DNA of 64,000 nucleotides from Pseudomonas solani (GTDB lineage: Bacteria; Pseudomonadota; Gammaproteobacteria; Pseudomonadales; Pseudomonadaceae), in assembly GCF_026072635.1 (NCBI RefSeq), contig NZ_AP023081.1, forward strand, positions 1,510,501-1,574,500. Direction: 5' to 3'. The stretch's first letter is position 1. Each line of letters starts with the position of its first letter. Shown here one piece after another: positions 17,205-26,111 of this stretch. The notes under the pieces were generated by a model that saw only the letters and a program-made list of their open reading frames with translations, did not search any database and had not been told where the DNA came from. A program made the translations under genes and the position numbers.

Positions 17205-17657
17205 ATGAAGCACCTCGAACACCTCGAACAGATCGACGACCACGACCGCCAGCGCCTGGTGGAGGTCTGGGAGGCCGCCGTGCGCGCCACCCACCACTTT
17301 CTCGTCGAGGACGACATCCAGTTCTTCAAACCCCTGGTGCGCGACGCCTACCTGGACTCGGTGAAGCTGGCCTGCAGCCGCGACGCCGACGGGCGCATCC
17401 AGGGCTTCATCGGCACCGCCGGGGGCACGGTGGAGATGCTCTTCGTCGACCCGGCGCAGCACGGCAAGGGTATCGGCCGCACCCTGCTGCTCCACGCCAT
17501 CGACCACGAAGGCGCGACGACGGTGGACGTGAACGAGCAGAACCCGCAGGCGGTGGGTTTCTACCTGCGCATGGGCTTCGAGGTGGCCAGCCGCTCGGAG
17601 CTGGACGGCTCGGGCAAGCCGTTTCCCATCCTGCATCTGCGTTTGAAAGGGTCGTAG
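17205..17657 (+). CDS. GNAT family N-acetyltransferase
   Basis: 150 residues from the ATG at 17205; a GTG at 17199 overlapping the previous stop (GTGA) is the alternative. The acetyl-CoA site is clear: VEMLFVDPAQHGKGIGRTLLLHAI (motif A) and VNEQNPQAVGFYLRMGFEV (motif B). Overall it resembles YjaB-type GNAT proteins. The substrate is unknown. The ribosome binding site is poor, so translational coupling to the DCC gene is likely. Confidence 0.85.
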   Translation: MKHLEHLEQIDDHDRQRLVEVWEAAVRATHHFLVEDDIQFFKPLVRDAYLDSVKLACSRDADGRIQGFIGTAGGTVEMLFVDPAQHGKGIGRTLLLHAIDHEGATTVDVNEQNPQAVGFYLRMGFEVASRSELDGSGKPFPILHLRLKGS

Positions 17658-17674
17658 CGTCGGGAGCAGCAGCG

Positions 17675-17834
17675 TTTCGTAGGTTGGCGCCGAGCGTAGC
17701 GAGGCCCAACGGTGCAGGGTTCAGGCCCGCCAGACACTCCCGGGCTGAAGCCCGGGCTACGCTGCTGCGTTCGTCGCGAACGGAGCCCGGCGGGAGCACC
17801 GCTGGTGGATGAAAAGAGCGTCATCCACCCTACA
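17675..17834. repeat. Compound intergenic repeat between the GNAT and MscS genes
   Basis: Three hairpin units in series: GTAGGTTGGCGCCGAGCG... with a GAGGCCCAAC end (17681-17710), CCCGGGCTGAAGCCCGGG (17739-17756), and the GTGGATGA/TCATCCAC element (17805-17834, copy 3). The two flanking genes converge here, so these hairpins may serve as terminators. Confidence 0.6.
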
Positions 17835-17872
17835 AAAGCGAGACTCCGCGCCGAGCACTTCATTCGCCCGGC

Positions 17873-18715
17873 CTAGCCCTGCTGCACGATCACCGTCTGC
17901 GCCGGCATGGGCGCGGGGAAGTCGGCGCCGAGGGCGTCCTTGATGGTGCGGTTGGTGTCGAAGTACACCTGCCAGTAATGGTCGTTGTGGCAGTAGGGGC
18001 GCACCGCCAGCACCGGGCCCACCAAGTTGAATTCGAGGATTTCCACTTCCACCGGCGGCTCGGCCAGCACGTTGGCGATGGCCGCCACCCGTGCCTTGAG
18101 CAGCGCCACGGCCGCTGCGTGGTCCGCCGCGCCGGAGAGCTGCGCCTTGAGGTCGACGCGGCGGTAGGCGTTGTGGGTGAAGTTCTGGATGTTGTCGGTG
18201 AAGATCTTGTTGTTGCCCACCAGGGTCATCACGTTGTCCGGCGTGTTGATGGCGGTGGCGAACAGGCCGATCTCCTTCACGGTGCCGGTGACACCGCCGG
18301 CGCTGATGAAGTCGCCGACCTTGAACGGCCGCAGCACGATGATGAAACCGCCCGCCGCGAGGTTGGCCAGCAGCCCCGACCAGGCCATGCCGATGGCCAG
18401 GCCGACCGCCGCGATCAGTGCCGCCAGGCTGGTGGTCTGCACGCCGAAGTAGCCGAGGATGCCCACCACCAGCAGCACGTTCAGGGTCACGGTGATGAAG
18501 GAGCCGACGTAGCGCAGCACCGTGGGGTCGACCCGCTGGCGCTCCAGGGACTTCTGCACCAGGCCCACCGCGAAGCCGATCAGCCAGCGCCCCAGCACCC
18601 AGAAGAGGATGGCGACGATGATCTTCACGCCGAAGCTGGTGGCGTATTGCATGACGGTGCTCATGAAGGCGCTGACCTTCTCGGTCCCGACCGTCACTAT
18701 CGTTGTTTCGTCCAT
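17873..18715 (-). CDS. Small-conductance mechanosensitive channel, MscS family
   Basis: 280 residues from the ATG at 18715 (GGAG upstream); the longer frame is rejected. Length and layout match E. coli MscS (286): TM1 about 25-50, TM2 about 70-90, and TM3 with the pore helix SLAALIAAVGLAIGMAWSGLLANLAAG followed by the PFKVGDFISAGGVTGTVKEIG beta domain and the C-terminal cage. The Gly/Ala packing of TM3 is conserved. It opens on membrane tension during osmotic down-shock. It is a single-gene unit. Confidence 0.92.
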   Translation of the reverse strand: MDETTIVTVGTEKVSAFMSTVMQYATSFGVKIIVAILFWVLGRWLIGFAVGLVQKSLERQRVDPTVLRYVGSFITVTLNVLLVVGILGYFGVQTTSLAALIAAVGLAIGMAWSGLLANLAAGGFIIVLRPFKVGDFISAGGVTGTVKEIGLFATAINTPDNVMTLVGNNKIFTDNIQNFTHNAYRRVDLKAQLSGAADHAAAVALLKARVAAIANVLAEPPVEVEILEFNLVGPVLAVRPYCHNDHYWQVYFDTNRTIKDALGADFPAPMPAQTVIVQQG

Positions 18716-18867
18716 GGCGAGCGCTCCGTGGCAGGTGGCTCGTTTGACGCTAGCAACGCCCGGCCCAAGCGCAACGGCAGACACGCAAAATACCCCGCCC
18801 CGGTGCCGCCAGCGGGCCGGGTGTTTCATCTTTGAGACAAGCGCGGGTGCCGGAGCGCCCCTAGGGT

Positions 18868-18970
18868 TTGTAAAAAAGTCGTCGAGCGACGGTCAGGCGA
18901 GGCGAAAACGGGTGAGGAAGCGCAGTTTACGAGCTGTAAATGAGCATTCCGAACCCGTTTTTAACGAAGC
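18868..18970. repeat. Nested inverted-repeat element
   Basis: Outer arms AAAACGGGT (18905-18913) and ACCCGTTTT (18953-18961) enclose an inner pair TTTAC (18926-18930) / GTAAA (18936-18940). Just before it a small hairpin GTCG-tcgag-CGAC lies at 18878-18890. The composition is distinctly more AT-rich than the surroundings. It sits between the MscS start and the end of the transglutaminase gene. I recognise the general form as a dispersed Pseudomonas intergenic repeat, but only one copy is in this window. Confidence 0.5.
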
Positions 18971-19002
18971 ATCACCGAGCGCAGGCACTTTCCTTACAGA
19001 GC

Positions 19003-19935
19003 CTAGATGGCCACTTCCCAGAGCGGCATCACCGTCACCCGGACTTCGGGATCATGACTGCCGCCGCCGAGGATCACCCCACGCAAGGGGGATACATCGG
19101 AGAAGTCGCGGCCCCAGCCCAGGGTGATGTGCTCGAGGTCGGGAAGGATGTTGTTGGTGGGGTCGAAATCCACCCAGCCGTTGCGCGGGCAGTACACCGA
19201 CACCCAGGCGTGGGAGGCGTCGGCGCCGATCAGGCGGGGTTGGCCGGGGGGCGGCTGGGTCAGCAGGTAGCCGCTGACGTAGCGGGCGGCCAGGCCCTTG
19301 GAGCGCAGGCAGGCGAGCATCAGGTGGGCGAAGTCCTGGCACACGCCGCGACGGCGCTCCAGCACTTCGGTCAACGGGGTCGCCACCTGGGTGGCCTCGG
19401 CGTCGAAGTCGAAGCCGGTGAAGATCTTCTCCATCAGCGCGGCGGCGCAGAGCAGCAGCGGCCGGCCGAGGGGGAAGCAGTCCTCGGCGAAGTCGGCGAA
19501 CTGGCGCTTGATGCGCACATAGGGCGACTCGACCCGGTAGCGGCAGGCCTCCAGCACCTCGGCACCCAGGGGGCGCCCGGTGAAGGCCTGGCCGGCCAGG
19601 GCCAGCTCCCAGGGGGGCGAGCTGTCCAGGGCGTGGGGGCCGCGGGGCAGCACTTCCACCAGCAGCCGCGCGTTGACCTGCAGTTCGTCATGGGGCCGTT
19701 CGAAGGCCAGGCGGCACAGGGGGTTGCCGAACACGTCCAGCCCATCGCTGCGGGAAGACGGCGTCGGGTTGATCTCCAGGTCTTGCCCGCTGCACAGCTG
19801 CCAGGGGCACTCGCGGGGCCACAGGTGCACCAGTTGCTGGGCCAGCGACACCGGCGCGGCATAGCGGTAGTGGGTGTCGTGGAACACCTGGTAGCGCGCG
19901 CCCTGGGGGGCGAGGGAGGCGGCTCGGGATTGCAT
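19003..19935 (-). CDS. Transglutaminase-like cysteine protease family protein
   Basis: 310 residues. The ATG at 19935 shares one base with the stop of the upstream gene (TGATG), so translation is coupled. The N-terminal beta domain (YQVFHDTHYRYAAPVSLAQQ) is the bacterial transglutaminase-like N region; the catalytic triad is visible as C199 (RRRGVCQDFAHLML), H242 (DASHAWVSVY) and D258 (GWVDFDPTNN). Proteins of this family act as peptidases or amidases more often than as cross-linking enzymes. No signal peptide, so it is cytoplasmic. Last gene of a three-gene operon with the ATP-grasp/alpha-E and amidoligase proteins. Confidence 0.87.
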   Translation of the reverse strand: MQSRAASLAPQGARYQVFHDTHYRYAAPVSLAQQLVHLWPRECPWQLCSGQDLEINPTPSSRSDGLDVFGNPLCRLAFERPHDELQVNARLLVEVLPRGPHALDSSPPWELALAGQAFTGRPLGAEVLEACRYRVESPYVRIKRQFADFAEDCFPLGRPLLLCAAALMEKIFTGFDFDAEATQVATPLTEVLERRRGVCQDFAHLMLACLRSKGLAARYVSGYLLTQPPPGQPRLIGADASHAWVSVYCPRNGWVDFDPTNNILPDLEHITLGWGRDFSDVSPLRGVILGGGSHDPEVRVTVMPLWEVAI

Positions 19936-22472
19936 CACGCGGACACCGTTTGCTGGCTGACGTCGTCGACATGGGCAAAATAGCGCAAAGCAAGACGATC
20001 CGAGACCTGGCCGACCATCTGGCCGATGTCGCCCAGCAGTTGCGCCAGCCCTTCCAGCACCTCGTCGAGGCTGTCGCTGCCGAACAAGGGGTTTTCCAGG
20101 GTGCCCAGGTCGAAGGCCAGCAGGCGCCCGATCAGGCCGCTGAGCATCAGTTCCTGGGGTGCACCGAACTCTTCGTGCAGGCGGCCCAGGGAACGCTCCA
20201 GGGCCTGCAGCTGGAAGCGCAGGGCGTGGGGGTTCTGCTCGTGCAGCAGGAGCAGGTCGAGCACCGGGATCAGCTGCGGCGAGGCCAGGTAGCGCGAACG
20301 GTAGGTGATGGTGCTGTTGCCCAGCTCCAGCAGCCATTCCAGGGCGCCCGGGTCCCAGGCGGCGCCGCCGCGCAGGAAGCCGGCGATGCTGTCGGCGAAG
20401 AAGCGCACGCGCTCGATGCGCCGGCCGATCATCAGGAAGCGCCAGCCGTCGTCACGGGTCATGTCGTCGAGGGCGAAGCCGGAGAGCGCGGCCAGGGACA
20501 TCAGCAGGCGGCTGAGGAAGTCCAGGGCGTCGCCCAGGTCCATGCGCGCCGGGTCGAGGCCCTGCACTTCCTGCTGCAGCTCCAGCACCGCGTGCCAGTT
20601 CTCCCGCGACAGGCGCCCGCGCACCTGGGCTGCGGCCCAGTGCAGGCGGCGCAGGTTGCTGCGCAGGCTGAAGGGCCAGTCGTCATCGAGCAGGGCGTTG
20701 AGCAGGCGCCGATCCAGGGGCTGGTCACCGGCCGGCAGCTGGCCCAGGACCTCGGCCAGCTCCAGGGCGGCCTGCCGGGCCTGTTCGTCGCCATCGGCAT
20801 CGACATAGCGTGAGAGCACCACGCGCAGCAGCCGCGCGGCATCGTCGCAACGCTCGGTGTAGCGGCCGAACCAGAACAGGTTTTCCACCACCCGCGAGGG
20901 CAGGTAGGGGTCCTGGCGGATCAGGTCGCGCACGCCAAGGGTGCGCGGCCGCAGGGGTTCGCCGGTCACCGGGCGATCGGCCAGCACCCAGGTGTCCTTG
21001 CTGGCACCGCCGCGCTGCATGGAGACCACTTCGGCATTCGCCTCGGAGGCGACCCGGGTCAGCCCGCCGGGCATCACCCAGTAGCCGCCATCGGCGGTGG
21101 CCACGGCGAACACGCGCATGCCGATGGCCCGCGAATGCAGGGCACCGTGCTCGCCCTCGGCCTGCCACACCGGCGCCTGGGAGAGCTGCGCCTGGCGCTG
21201 GGCGACGTAGGCGTGGGGGCGCGCCTGCAGGCGTTTGCGCAGGGCGTCCCGGGCGTGGGGCGGCAGGTTGTGGCCGAACACCGGTTCGAAGCTTTGCGAG
21301 GGGAAGGCCGGTTTGATCACCAGGTGGTCCAGGCCGTCGAGGGTTTCCTGCAGCACGCCGGGGGTGCCACACCAGCGGGTACCGACGGTGGGCAGCAGCA
21401 GCTCTTCGCCGAACAGGCGGCGGTTGACGGCGGGCAGGAAGCCCAGCAGGCCGGGGGACTCCAGCACGCCGCTGCCCAGGGCGTTGGCCACCAGCACGCG
21501 GCCACGGCGCACGGCATCCAGCAGGCCGGGCACGCCGAGGGTGGAGTCGGTGCGCAGTTCCAGGGGGTCGCAGAAGTCGTCGTCCAGGCGCCGTAGCACG
21601 GCGTGCACGCGCTTCAGGCCGCCCAGGGTCTTGAGGTAGAGGGTGGCGTCGCGCACCGTCAGGTCGTGGCCCTCCACCAGCGGGAAGCCCAGCTGGCGCG
21701 CCAGGTAGAGGTGCTCGAAGTAGGTTTCGTTGAAGCGCCCAGGGGTGAGCAGCACCACCAGGGGCGTTTCGCCGTCACTGGGGGCCTGGCGGATCAGCGT
21801 CTCCTGCAGGGCACGGAAATAGCCGGCCAGGTATTGCACGCGCAGGTCGCGGTAGAGCTCCGGGAAGGCACGGGAAACGATCTGCCGGTTCTCCAGCACA
21901 TAGCCGGCACCGGAGGGTGCCTGGGTGCGATCGGCCAGCACGTGCCAGTGGCCGTCGGCGTCACGGGCCAGGTCCACCGCGTAGCTGTGCAGGTAGGTGC
22001 CGCCGATGGCCTGCAGGCCCTGGCAGGGCCAGAGGAAGCTGGTGTGGCCGAACACCAGCTCACTGGGCAGCAGGCCCTCGGCGATGAGTTTCTGCTCGCC
22101 ATAGACATCCGCCAGCACGGCGTTGAGCAGGCGCGCGCGCTGGGCCACGCCATGGGCGATGGGCTGCCACTCCTCGGCGGAGAGCAGATTGGGCAGCAGG
22201 TCCAGCTCCCAGGGGCGGTCGGTGCCCTTGGGGTCGGCGTAGACGTTGTAGGTGACGCCGTTTTCCTGGATCTGCCGCGCCAGCAGCTCCTGGCGCTGGC
22301 GCAGCTGGGCGGCGCTGCTGCGCTGCAGTTGGCGGTACAGGCGCTGCCAGTGCGGGCGCACGTCGCCGTTGGCGTCGAGCAGCTCGTGGTAGGCCGTGGC
22401 GGTCAGGGGTAGTGGGCAAGCAGGTCGGACATCTGGTACTCGCGAATGGACGCGCCCGTTCTCAACTGTCAT
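19935..22472 (-). CDS. Circularly permuted ATP-grasp protein fused to alpha-E domain
   Basis: 845 residues. Residues ~30-510 are the circularly permuted ATP-grasp ligase (DUF404/DUF407): TYNVYADPKGTDRPWELD, VVLLTPGRFNETYFEH, LVIKPAFPSQSFEPVFG, MRVFAVATADGGYWVMPGGLTR. Residues ~520-835 are the all-helical alpha-E domain (DUF403), beginning DPYLPSRVVENLFWFGRYTER. In many genomes these are two genes; here they are one. ATP-grasp enzymes form amide bonds through acyl phosphates. The N-terminus is odd: the expected start (ATG at 22432, MSDLLAHYP then LTATAYHELL) is one C short of being in frame, so I give the upstream in-frame ATG at 22472, which has a poor ribosome binding site. Confidence 0.85.
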   Translation of the reverse strand: MTVENGRVHSRVPDVRPACPLPLTATAYHELLDANGDVRPHWQRLYRQLQRSSAAQLRQRQELLARQIQENGVTYNVYADPKGTDRPWELDLLPNLLSAEEWQPIAHGVAQRARLLNAVLADVYGEQKLIAEGLLPSELVFGHTSFLWPCQGLQAIGGTYLHSYAVDLARDADGHWHVLADRTQAPSGAGYVLENRQIVSRAFPELYRDLRVQYLAGYFRALQETLIRQAPSDGETPLVVLLTPGRFNETYFEHLYLARQLGFPLVEGHDLTVRDATLYLKTLGGLKRVHAVLRRLDDDFCDPLELRTDSTLGVPGLLDAVRRGRVLVANALGSGVLESPGLLGFLPAVNRRLFGEELLLPTVGTRWCGTPGVLQETLDGLDHLVIKPAFPSQSFEPVFGHNLPPHARDALRKRLQARPHAYVAQRQAQLSQAPVWQAEGEHGALHSRAIGMRVFAVATADGGYWVMPGGLTRVASEANAEVVSMQRGGASKDTWVLADRPVTGEPLRPRTLGVRDLIRQDPYLPSRVVENLFWFGRYTERCDDAARLLRVVLSRYVDADGDEQARQAALELAEVLGQLPAGDQPLDRRLLNALLDDDWPFSLRSNLRRLHWAAAQVRGRLSRENWHAVLELQQEVQGLDPARMDLGDALDFLSRLLMSLAALSGFALDDMTRDDGWRFLMIGRRIERVRFFADSIAGFLRGGAAWDPGALEWLLELGNSTITYRSRYLASPQLIPVLDLLLLHEQNPHALRFQLQALERSLGRLHEEFGAPQELMLSGLIGRLLAFDLGTLENPLFGSDSLDEVLEGLAQLLGDIGQMVGQVSDRLALRYFAHVDDVSQQTVSA

Positions 22473-22522
22473 CCAAGGTACCGCCGACAGCTGGCCGGAT
22501 GCCAGCTGCGGCGGTGCCCAGC

Positions 22523-25500
22523 TTAATGGCGGCGCAGGTCCAGGGTCATTGGCAGCTCATCGTTGCGTTGCGGCGGCTCCACCCGGAGCGTGCCGGGGCT
22601 GTGCCCGAGGCGGAAGAAGCGCGCCAGGCGGCGGCTTTCGGCTTCATAGGCGTTGACCGGGAAGCTGTCGTAGTTGCGCCCGCCGGGGTGGGCGACATGG
22701 TACTGGCAGCCGCCGAGGGAGCGCTGCATCCAGGTATCCACCAGGTCGAACACCAGGGGCGCGTGCACGCCGATCATGGGCTGCAGGCAGGAGGCCGGCT
22801 GCCAGGCGCGGTAGCGAACGCCACCGACGAATTCGCCGACCCGGCCGGTGGACTGGAGGGGGACAGGCTCGCCGTTGCAGGTGAGCACGTAGCGGTCCGG
22901 CGCGAGGCCGGAGAGCTTGAGCTGAACCCGCTCCAGGGACGAATCGACGTAGCGCACGGTGCCGCCGCCGGCGCCCTCCTCGCCCAGCACGTGCCAGGGT
23001 TCCAGGGCCTGGCGCAGTTCCAGTTCGATGCCCTTGACCATAAAGTCGCCGTACTTGGGGAAGCGGAACTCGAAGTGCGGCGCGAACCACTCGCCGCGCA
23101 CCGGGTAGCCGGCCTGGTTGAGCTCGTGCACCACGTCGTCGAAATCCTGCTGGACGAAGTGCGGCAGGAGGAAGCGGTCGTGCAGTTCAGTGCCCCAGCG
23201 CACCAGTTTCGGCGGTGCGTAGGGTTCCTCCCAGAAGCGCGCCACCAGGCCCCGTAGCAGCAGTTGCTGGGCCAGGCTCATGCGCGCATGGGGCGGCATT
23301 TCGAAGGCGCGCAGCTCCAGCAGGCCGAGGCGGCCGGAGGCGCTGTCGGGCGAGTAGAGCTTGTCGATGCAGAACTCGGCGCGGTGGGTGTTGCCGCTGA
23401 CGTCCACCAGCAGGTTGCGCAGCAGGCGGTCCACCAGCCAGGGCGGGCATTCGGCGCCCGGCTCGGGCGTCTGCGCGAAGGCCACTTCCAGCTCGTAGAG
23501 GGCGTCGTTGCGCGCCTCGTCCACCCGAGGTGCCTGGGAGGTGGGGCCGATGAACAGGCCGGAGAACAGGTAGGACAGCGAGGGGTGGTTGTGCCAGTAG
23601 CTGATCAGGCTGCGCAGCAGGTCGGGCCGGCGCAGGAAGGGCGAGTCGCCCGGGGTGGCGCCACCGAGGACGAAGTGGTTGCCGCCGCCGGTGCCGACGT
23701 GACGGCCGTCGACCATGAATTTCTCGCTGGCCAGGCGCGTCTGCCGCGCAGCCTCGTAGAGGAATTCGGTGCGCTCCACCAGTTCGTCCCAGTTGCCCGA
23801 CGGGTGGATGTTCACCTCGATCACGCCCGGGTCGGGGGTGACGCGGAAGGTGTTCAGGCGCGGGTCGCCGGGGGGCTCGTAGCCTTCCAGCAGCACCGGG
23901 CATTCCAGCTCGCGAGCGGTGGCTTCGATGGCGGCCACCAGCTCCAGCCAGTTGTCGAGCTCCGCCAGGGGCGGCATGAAGAGGTACAGGCGCCCGTCAC
24001 GGGGTTCGGCGCAGATCGCGGTGCGGGTGACATCAGCCGCCGACTGATACAGCTCCGGTGCGCGCGCGGGCTCGCCCTTGCCCGGGACAGCACGGCGCGG
24101 CTGGGTGCGGATCTCGGCGGCACGGCGCAGCGGCGGGAAGGCCTGGCCGGGGTCGGCGGCGTGGATATAGGGGTAGTCGGCCTCGCTGACCCAGGGTTGC
24201 GAGTCCAGCGGCAGGCGGTAGCCCATGGCCGAGTCGCCGGGGAGCAGGCGGCAGTGTTCGTCGCGCAGGAACCAGGACCCGGTCTGCCAGCCGTCGCCTT
24301 CGCTGTTGCGGCCCAGGGGCAGCACCTGGCCGACGATTTCGCCCAGCCCCTGCTCGAAGACCTTGCGCAGGCGTTCGCGCTCCAGCGGGTCGGCCAGGCG
24401 CGGGTCTTCCGGGGTGACGTTGGTCGGCAGCCGGCGCTCGCGCCAGAGGTAGTAGTACCAGTCCTCGTAGGCCGGAAAGATGCCGTCGTCGGCCAGCCCC
24501 AGGCGCTCGGCCAGTTGGGCGAGGAAGCGCCCGGCCAGCTCGGCGCTGGCGTCGTAGCGGCGGGTTTCGTCGGCGAACAGCGCCGGGTCATTCCAGATCG
24601 GCTCGCCGTCACGGCGCCAGAAGCAGTTCAGCGACCAGCGCGGCAGTTGCTCGCCCGGGTACCACTTGCCCTGGCCGAAATGCACCAGGCCGTTGGGGGC
24701 GTACTGCCCGCGCAGGCGGTGAAACAGCTCGGCGGCCAGGCGCCGCTTGTTGGGACCGAGGGCGGCGGTGTTCCACTCCGGGTCGTCGGGGTAATCGATG
24801 GCGACGAAGGTGGGCTCGCCGCCCATGGTCAGGCGTACGTCGCGGGCCAGCAGGTCGCGGTCGATGCGCCGGCCGAGGTCGAGGATGGCGTCCCACTGTT
24901 CGTCGCTGTAGGGCCGTGTGACCCGGGGCGCTTCCCAGACGCGCTCGATGCGCATGTCGTGGGAGAACTCGCACTCGCACTCGTCCACCGCGCCACTGAT
25001 GGGCGCTGCCGACGACGGCTCGGGGCTGCAGGCGAGCGGTACGTGACCTTCGCCGGCGAACAGGCCGGAGGTGGGATCGAGGCCGATCCAGCCGGCGCCG
25101 GGCAGGTACACCTCGCACCAGGCATGCAGGTCGGTGAAGTCCACCTCGGTGCCGCTGGGGCCGTCGAGGGCCTTCTGGTCGGCGGTGAGCTGGATCAGGT
25201 AGCCGGAGACGAAGCGCGCCGCCAGGCCGATATGGCGCAGCAGCTGCACCAGCAGCCAGGCGGAGTCGCGGCAGGAGCCGGAGCCCAGCTCCAGGCTCTG
25301 CTCGGGCGTCTGCACGCCAGGCTCCATGCGGATGAGGTAGCGGATGTCGCGGGAGACGCGCTGGTTGAGTTCCACCAGGAAGTCGACGCTGGCGCGCGGG
25401 GTGAGGTCGATGGCGGCGAGGTACCTGGCGAACAGCGGCGTGGCCGGCTGGCGGCTGAGGTAGGGCGCCAGCTCGCGTTGCTCGTCGGCGGTGTAGGCGA

Positions 25501-25810
25501 AGGGCGCCTGCTCGGCATAGGGCTCGAGGAAGAAGTCGAAGGGGTTGAACACCGCCATCTCGACCACCAGGTCCACCTCGACCTTGAGTTCGCGGGTCTT
25601 TTCGGGGAACACCAGGCGCGCCAGGTAGTTGCCTTGCGGGTCCTGCTGCCAGTTGATGAAGTGCTTGCCCGGTTCGACCTTCAGCGAGTAGCCGAGGACG
25701 CGCGTGCGGCTGTGGGGCGCCGGGCGCAGGCGGACGATCTGCGGGCCGAGGGCGACCTCGCGGTCGTAGCGATAGTGAGTGACGTGGTGCAGTGCGACGT
25801 GGATCGACAC
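22523..25810 (-). CDS. Transglutaminase-like domain fused to DUF2126 putative amidoligase
   Basis: 1095 residues from a GTG at 25810, seven bases after AGGAGG; the extra upstream ATG lacks such a site. Residues 1-300 are a transglutaminase-like domain with triad C180 (GSGSCRDSAWLL), H229 (DLHAWCEVYL) and D245 (IGLDPTSG). The rest is DUF2126, a family predicted to be a glutamine-synthetase-fold COOH-NH2 ligase, with conserved stretches such as LTMGGEPTFVAIDYP, KWYPGEQLPRW, VDGRHVGTGGGNHFVLGG and LLELRAFEMPPHARMS. First gene of the operon, 50 bp upstream of the ATP-grasp gene. The reaction is predicted, not known. Confidence 0.87.
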   Translation of the reverse strand: MSIHVALHHVTHYRYDREVALGPQIVRLRPAPHSRTRVLGYSLKVEPGKHFINWQQDPQGNYLARLVFPEKTRELKVEVDLVVEMAVFNPFDFFLEPYAEQAPFAYTADEQRELAPYLSRQPATPLFARYLAAIDLTPRASVDFLVELNQRVSRDIRYLIRMEPGVQTPEQSLELGSGSCRDSAWLLVQLLRHIGLAARFVSGYLIQLTADQKALDGPSGTEVDFTDLHAWCEVYLPGAGWIGLDPTSGLFAGEGHVPLACSPEPSSAAPISGAVDECECEFSHDMRIERVWEAPRVTRPYSDEQWDAILDLGRRIDRDLLARDVRLTMGGEPTFVAIDYPDDPEWNTAALGPNKRRLAAELFHRLRGQYAPNGLVHFGQGKWYPGEQLPRWSLNCFWRRDGEPIWNDPALFADETRRYDASAELAGRFLAQLAERLGLADDGIFPAYEDWYYYLWRERRLPTNVTPEDPRLADPLERERLRKVFEQGLGEIVGQVLPLGRNSEGDGWQTGSWFLRDEHCRLLPGDSAMGYRLPLDSQPWVSEADYPYIHAADPGQAFPPLRRAAEIRTQPRRAVPGKGEPARAPELYQSAADVTRTAICAEPRDGRLYLFMPPLAELDNWLELVAAIEATARELECPVLLEGYEPPGDPRLNTFRVTPDPGVIEVNIHPSGNWDELVERTEFLYEAARQTRLASEKFMVDGRHVGTGGGNHFVLGGATPGDSPFLRRPDLLRSLISYWHNHPSLSYLFSGLFIGPTSQAPRVDEARNDALYELEVAFAQTPEPGAECPPWLVDRLLRNLLVDVSGNTHRAEFCIDKLYSPDSASGRLGLLELRAFEMPPHARMSLAQQLLLRGLVARFWEEPYAPPKLVRWGTELHDRFLLPHFVQQDFDDVVHELNQAGYPVRGEWFAPHFEFRFPKYGDFMVKGIELELRQALEPWHVLGEEGAGGGTVRYVDSSLERVQLKLSGLAPDRYVLTCNGEPVPLQSTGRVGEFVGGVRYRAWQPASCLQPMIGVHAPLVFDLVDTWMQRSLGGCQYHVAHPGGRNYDSFPVNAYEAESRRLARFFRLGHSPGTLRVEPPQRNDELPMTLDLRRH

Positions 25811-26026
25811 GGCGTGCCTCCTGCGAGCCTGAGCGATGGCCTTGCTGCGCAAGTCTCATGCCAGCGCGCAAGGTGCTGTTTTGTCGATGGCGCGCCCCGA
25901 GCCGGCACTGGAACGGGGCTCGGGCCGCATTGGTTCGAACGGCGTGCACGAAAATGGTTCGTGTCGCGTGCCGACGACCATGAAGTGCGGGTGAGCATAG
26001 ACAGGGAAGATGACGGGGATGGTGCC

Positions 26027-26093
26027 CTGTGGGAGCGAATTCATTCGCGATCAGCGCCGTGCACGCCCATCGCGGTTGAAACCGCTCCCACAG
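26027..26093. repeat. Palindromic intergenic repeat (CTGTGGGAGCG...CGCTCCCACAG)
   Basis: Perfect 11-bp terminal inverted repeats at 26027-26037 and 26083-26093, with the GAATTCATTCGCGA core. It is the same family as 2789-2865 and lies between the amidoligase operon promoter region and the 3' end of the diheme cytochrome gene. The remaining gap from 25811 holds no gene that I can support. Confidence 0.7.
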
Positions 26094-26111
26094 AGGCCCC
26101 GGTGCCTGCCG

